Shown here: positions 61,415 to 64,000 of the stretch, piece by piece
Position numbering within the stretch: the first letter of the stretch is position 1
Layout of the letters: each line of letters starts with the position of its first letter
Source: an uncultured Proteiniphilum sp.
GTDB taxonomy: Bacteria > Bacteroidota > Bacteroidia > Bacteroidales > Dysgonomonadaceae
Direction of reading: 5' to 3'
DNA length: 64,000 nucleotides
NCBI GenBank assembly: GCA_927407015.1
Contig: CAKMJT010000021.1
Coordinates: 1 to 64,000 of the forward strand
Notes under the pieces: generated by a model
What the model saw: only the letters and a program-made list of their open reading frames with translations
The model's database searches: none
What the model was told of the DNA's origin: nothing
Made by a program: the position numbers and the translations under genes

Positions 61415-62587
61415 CTATAACCCCAGTGTCTCCTGTGCCAGGCGGATCTCTTTCTCACTGCCGGTATGCTTTCCCTCCACATCCGACAGCTTCACACACT
61501 CCTGCCACGGCTCTTTGGCAGTCATTTTACACCGAAAAAGTTTCATCACAATATTCATTCCTTTGATATCGTTCCCCACATCGGCAGTAAGGTTGGTGCC
61601 AATTCCGAAAGTGGCCCCGATACGGTCGCCACAGTACTCTTTTATTTTGATGGCTTTCTCCGCGTTCAGGCTGTCGGAGAAGACGAGATACTTCAGTTTG
61701 GGGTTCACGCGCAGCTCTTCATAGCGTTTGATTACCTTATCCGCGAACACCAGCGGATCACCGCTGTCGTGCCGCAGGCTGGTGAACAGTGCTGCATGCT
61801 TCTTGCTGAAGTTGCGCAGGAACACATCCGTGGTATAGGTGTCGGTCAGTACCGTCCCCAGGTCGCCGTCAAATACGTTGATCCAGTCCTCCATCGACAT
61901 ATAATTGGCCATCTTGTAACCATAGATCGAGGCATGGAACTGCACCCATTCATGCGGATGAGTGCCCGACACGCTGACATTGTGCCGAAAAGCCATGTAT
62001 ACATTGCTGGTGCCGAACAGGCTGGCACCGGCATGCTGCTTCAGCAGGGCTGTCACCCGGTCCTCCACGTCGAAACTGAAGCGGCGGCGCATCCCGAACA
62101 GGGAGAAGGTGATGCCGTGCTCCTTCATTTTATCCGCTTTATTGATAGCAGCCTCCTCCATATATTTCAGGTCGGGGTACTGTCCGGTCTCCCGAAAGAA
62201 CAGTTCGGAGACGGTCGCCAGGATAGGTGTCTCCCACAGCGTGACACGGTAGAGCAACCCTGTGGCCCTGATATGCAGCTTACGTCCTTCCATCCGCACA
62301 TCCACCTCAGAAGGGTCGAAACGGAATCCTTTCAGAAAATCGATATAGATGGGAGGAAGATAAGGCATCTGCTTTCTCACAAAATTTTCTTCCTCTCCGG
62401 TGAGAGCCAGCCCTGCCATCCCGTCCAATTCTCTTCTCACCAGACGGTCGAATCCTTCCGGGTAGTCGCCGTTGCTTCGGTCCACGAACTCAAACTCGCC
62501 GAAGGCACGCGGAAACAGCTTTGAATAAGCATAACTGGTGGTAAACTTGTACAGGTCAGTATCGAGGATGCTTCTGATGATTCCCAT
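61415..62587 (-). CDS. pncB: Nicotinate phosphoribosyltransferase
   Basis: A 390-residue enzyme that makes nicotinate mononucleotide from nicotinate and PRPP in the NAD salvage pathway. It starts SILDTDLYKFTTSYAYSKLFP, the PncB opening. Other family marks are SVSGTHPHEWVQFHAS (region of the phosphorylated His), SLRHDSGDPLVFADK and FSDSLNAEKAIKI for PRPP/ribose binding, and GIGTNLTADVG. Length is as in E. coli PncB. It converges with the M23 gene across 113 bp where no obvious terminator was seen. Confidence 0.96.
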   Translation of the reverse strand: MGIIRSILDTDLYKFTTSYAYSKLFPRAFGEFEFVDRSNGDYPEGFDRLVRRELDGMAGLALTGEEENFVRKQMPYLPPIYIDFLKGFRFDPSEVDVRMEGRKLHIRATGLLYRVTLWETPILATVSELFFRETGQYPDLKYMEEAAINKADKMKEHGITFSLFGMRRRFSFDVEDRVTALLKQHAGASLFGTSNVYMAFRHNVSVSGTHPHEWVQFHASIYGYKMANYMSMEDWINVFDGDLGTVLTDTYTTDVFLRNFSKKHAALFTSLRHDSGDPLVFADKVIKRYEELRVNPKLKYLVFSDSLNAEKAIKIKEYCGDRIGATFGIGTNLTADVGNDIKGMNIVMKLFRCKMTAKEPWQECVKLSDVEGKHTGSEKEIRLAQETLGL

Positions 62588-62663
62588 ATTACATTCACTA
62601 TGAGATAATAACTATTTTTTAATCTTTCACGACGCCCCGGGAAATCTATCGTTTAAAATTGAA

Positions 62664-62957
62664 TCACATTTCCGCCTCTATATTCCAGACAAACGCCCTC
62701 AAACCGAGGTTGGCCGATTCGCTGTCCAGCTCCCTGAGGTAAGCCAGCAGCCCCTCCACCTTTTCGTCCGCCACCACCGTGAGGATGGCATTGTTTACCG
62801 AAGGCCAGGCATGGCTCCCGTAGTGGGGAATGCCGTCGTTGCTGCCCTTGCCGTACACCTCTTTCCAGGAGGTGAAACCACGTATGCTGAGTTTTTCCAG
62901 TTTTTCCACGATTATATCGTAGTGAGCCTGGTCCAGCATAATCATCACTGCTTTCAT
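62664..62957 (-). CDS. PII-like protein next to an RND efflux gene
   Basis: A 97-residue small protein that fits the ferredoxin-like PII fold: MKAVMIMLDQAHYDIIVEKLEKL for the first strand and helix, then a T-loop-like stretch (VYGKGSNDGIPHYGSH), then AILTVVADEKVEGLLAYLREL. It lacks the uridylylated Tyr context of GlnB. It starts 18 bp downstream of an RND transporter gene and should be cotranscribed. Related small PII-like proteins accompany heavy-metal or drug RND pumps, so it may modulate the pump. This link is inferred from position. Confidence 0.82.
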   Translation of the reverse strand: MKAVMIMLDQAHYDIIVEKLEKLSIRGFTSWKEVYGKGSNDGIPHYGSHAWPSVNNAILTVVADEKVEGLLAYLRELDSESANLGLRAFVWNIEAEM

Positions 62958-62975
62958 ATCTTTTGGGTTGTTTGT

Positions 62976-64000
62976 TTATCCATTTACTTGATTGTTCACC
63001 AGCACCTTGCGATGCTTCCTGCGTCTCCTGTGCACGCCGTAACCGGCCATCATGGAGTAAAGTGCCGGGATCAGCACGAGGGTGATGATCGTGGAGAAGG
63101 TCATACCGCCAATGATGGAGATACCGAGCGACTGCCATATCTCCGATCCCTGTCCCGTACCGATGGCCAGCGGCACCATTCCCAGGATGGTGGTGAGCGT
63201 GGTCATCAACACCGGCCGCAGACGGGAGCGTCCCCCGTGCACGACGGCGGTGATGATCGACATTCCCCGTTCCCGGTTCAGGTTGATGTAGTCGATCAGC
63301 ACGATGGCGTTCTTCACCACCATACCCACCAGCATGATCAGACCTATGAAGCCCATGATGCCAAACGGTTCACCGGTGAGTGACAGCAACAGGATCGATC
63401 CGGTGAAGGCGAAGGGAACAGTCAGGATGATCATAAAGGGATAGGTGAGCGACTCGAACTGCGATGCCAGCACAATGTACACCAACAGTGAGACTATCAG
63501 CAGCAACAGTCCCAGGTCGGAAAAGGTATCCTGCTGATCCTCGATCGCTCCACCGACTTCGATCTGCACGCCTGATGGAACCTCATACCCGGCCAGCAGG
63601 ATATCCACATCTGCCACCACATCACTCAGAACACGGCCATAGATGGTGCCGGTCACGGTGACGATGCGCTGGCGGTCCTGCCGGTCGATCTGCGGAAGGG
63701 TAGATGCCTCTACCACCGTTCCCAGGTCACGAACGCGGACACCGATACCCATCGGGTTGTAGATCATGATATTCTCGATATCTTCGATCGACTCGCGGTA
63801 TTGCTCATCGTAGCGCACCCTAATGTCATACTCCTCACCCTCCTCACGGTACCGCGACATGACGAGGCCATTGATCCTGTTGCGGATGGCACTTGCTGCA
63901 GTGCTCATATTCAGCCCGTTCAGAGCCAGCTTCTCCCGGTCGAACTGTATCTGGTACTCCATACGATAATCTTTTCGGGAAATGGCAATGTCCCTGAGAC
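62976..64000 (-). CDS. RND-family efflux permease, C-terminal part (partial)
   Basis: The last 341 residues or so of an AcrB/MexB-like inner-membrane pump. The frame stays open to the window edge and continues upstream (LRDIAISRKDYR precedes the internal Met at 63962). It contains the second periplasmic porter subdomains, then the helices with ASQFESLTYPFMIILTVPFAF, IGLIMLVGMVVKNAIVLIDY, GRSRLRPVLMTTLTTILGMVPLA and the end ALYSMMAGYG. The GMVVKNAIVLIDY helix is a family hallmark. The substrate cannot be told from this part. The 5' end lies beyond 64000. Confidence 0.95.
   Translation of the reverse strand, partial: LRDIAISRKDYRMEYQIQFDREKLALNGLNMSTAASAIRNRINGLVMSRYREEGEEYDIRVRYDEQYRESIEDIENIMIYNPMGIGVRVRDLGTVVEASTLPQIDRQDRQRIVTVTGTIYGRVLSDVVADVDILLAGYEVPSGVQIEVGGAIEDQQDTFSDLGLLLLIVSLLVYIVLASQFESLTYPFMIILTVPFAFTGSILLLSLTGEPFGIMGFIGLIMLVGMVVKNAIVLIDYINLNRERGMSIITAVVHGGRSRLRPVLMTTLTTILGMVPLAIGTGQGSEIWQSLGISIIGGMTFSTIITLVLIPALYSMMAGYGVHRRRRKHRKVLVNNQVNG

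Noticed and set aside
61466-62524. Long plus-strand open frame of 352 codons
   Set aside because: It is antisense to pncB, which is well conserved over its full length; the opposite frame is open by codon bias.

Overview
The window is a chromosomal piece of a Bacteroidota bacterium, most likely order Bacteroidales. The signs are a SusC/SusD pair, many secreted lipoproteins with Bacteroidota-type lipoboxes, and promoters that fit the phylum's -33 TTG / -7 TAnnTTTG pattern. A Dysgonomonadaceae-like host (Proteiniphilum or Petrimonas type) would fit, but that is only a guess.

About 55 kb (277-55480, all on the minus strand) is one very large polysaccharide utilization locus (PUL). In transcription order it starts with a membrane-spanning regulator (52937-55480). 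Next comes a 425-bp regulatory gap, then SusC, SusD and a DUF3823 lipoprotein (46514-52511). A strong 17-bp inverted repeat at 46433-46488 separates these from a long tightly spaced run of enzymes: GH3, GH71/99-like, GH43, a GH55-like double beta-helix, a GH2/beta-helix fusion, GH92, an unrecognised protein, a GH43-GH95 fusion, GH3, a ceramidase-like protein, a second GH71/99-like protein, a Gfo/Idh/MocA oxidoreductase, GH43 with a discoidin-like domain, GH92, two metallophosphoesterases, GH2 and GH3. After a degraded methionine-synthase-activation-domain relic (7375-7834) a new promoter starts a distal group: GH28-like, a putative TIM-barrel protein, a sulfatase and a DUF6259-like gene broken by an in-frame amber codon. 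One SusC/D pair serving more than twenty secreted enzymes suggests a very branched heteroglycan. The families point to mannose, fucose or galactose, arabinose- or xylose-type sugars, uronic acid, sulfate and perhaps phosphodiester substituents. The exact substrate cannot be read from sequence.

The most interesting gene is the regulator. It joins a secreted ConA/LamG-like domain and a Kelch-like beta-propeller, through one membrane helix, to a cytoplasmic OmpR/SARP-type winged helix plus a BTAD-like helical domain. This is not the usual hybrid two-component, SusR or ECF-sigma/anti-sigma design. Its position directly upstream of susC suggests it senses the glycan and switches on the locus.

The right end (55666-64000) looks like ordinary chromosome and appears more GC-rich: a PadR regulator with a double-PspC envelope protein, then coaBC with an M23 peptidase on the plus strand, pncB, a PII-like protein, and the C-terminal part of an RND efflux pump that runs off the window. 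No tRNA, rRNA, CRISPR array, insertion sequence or phage gene was seen.
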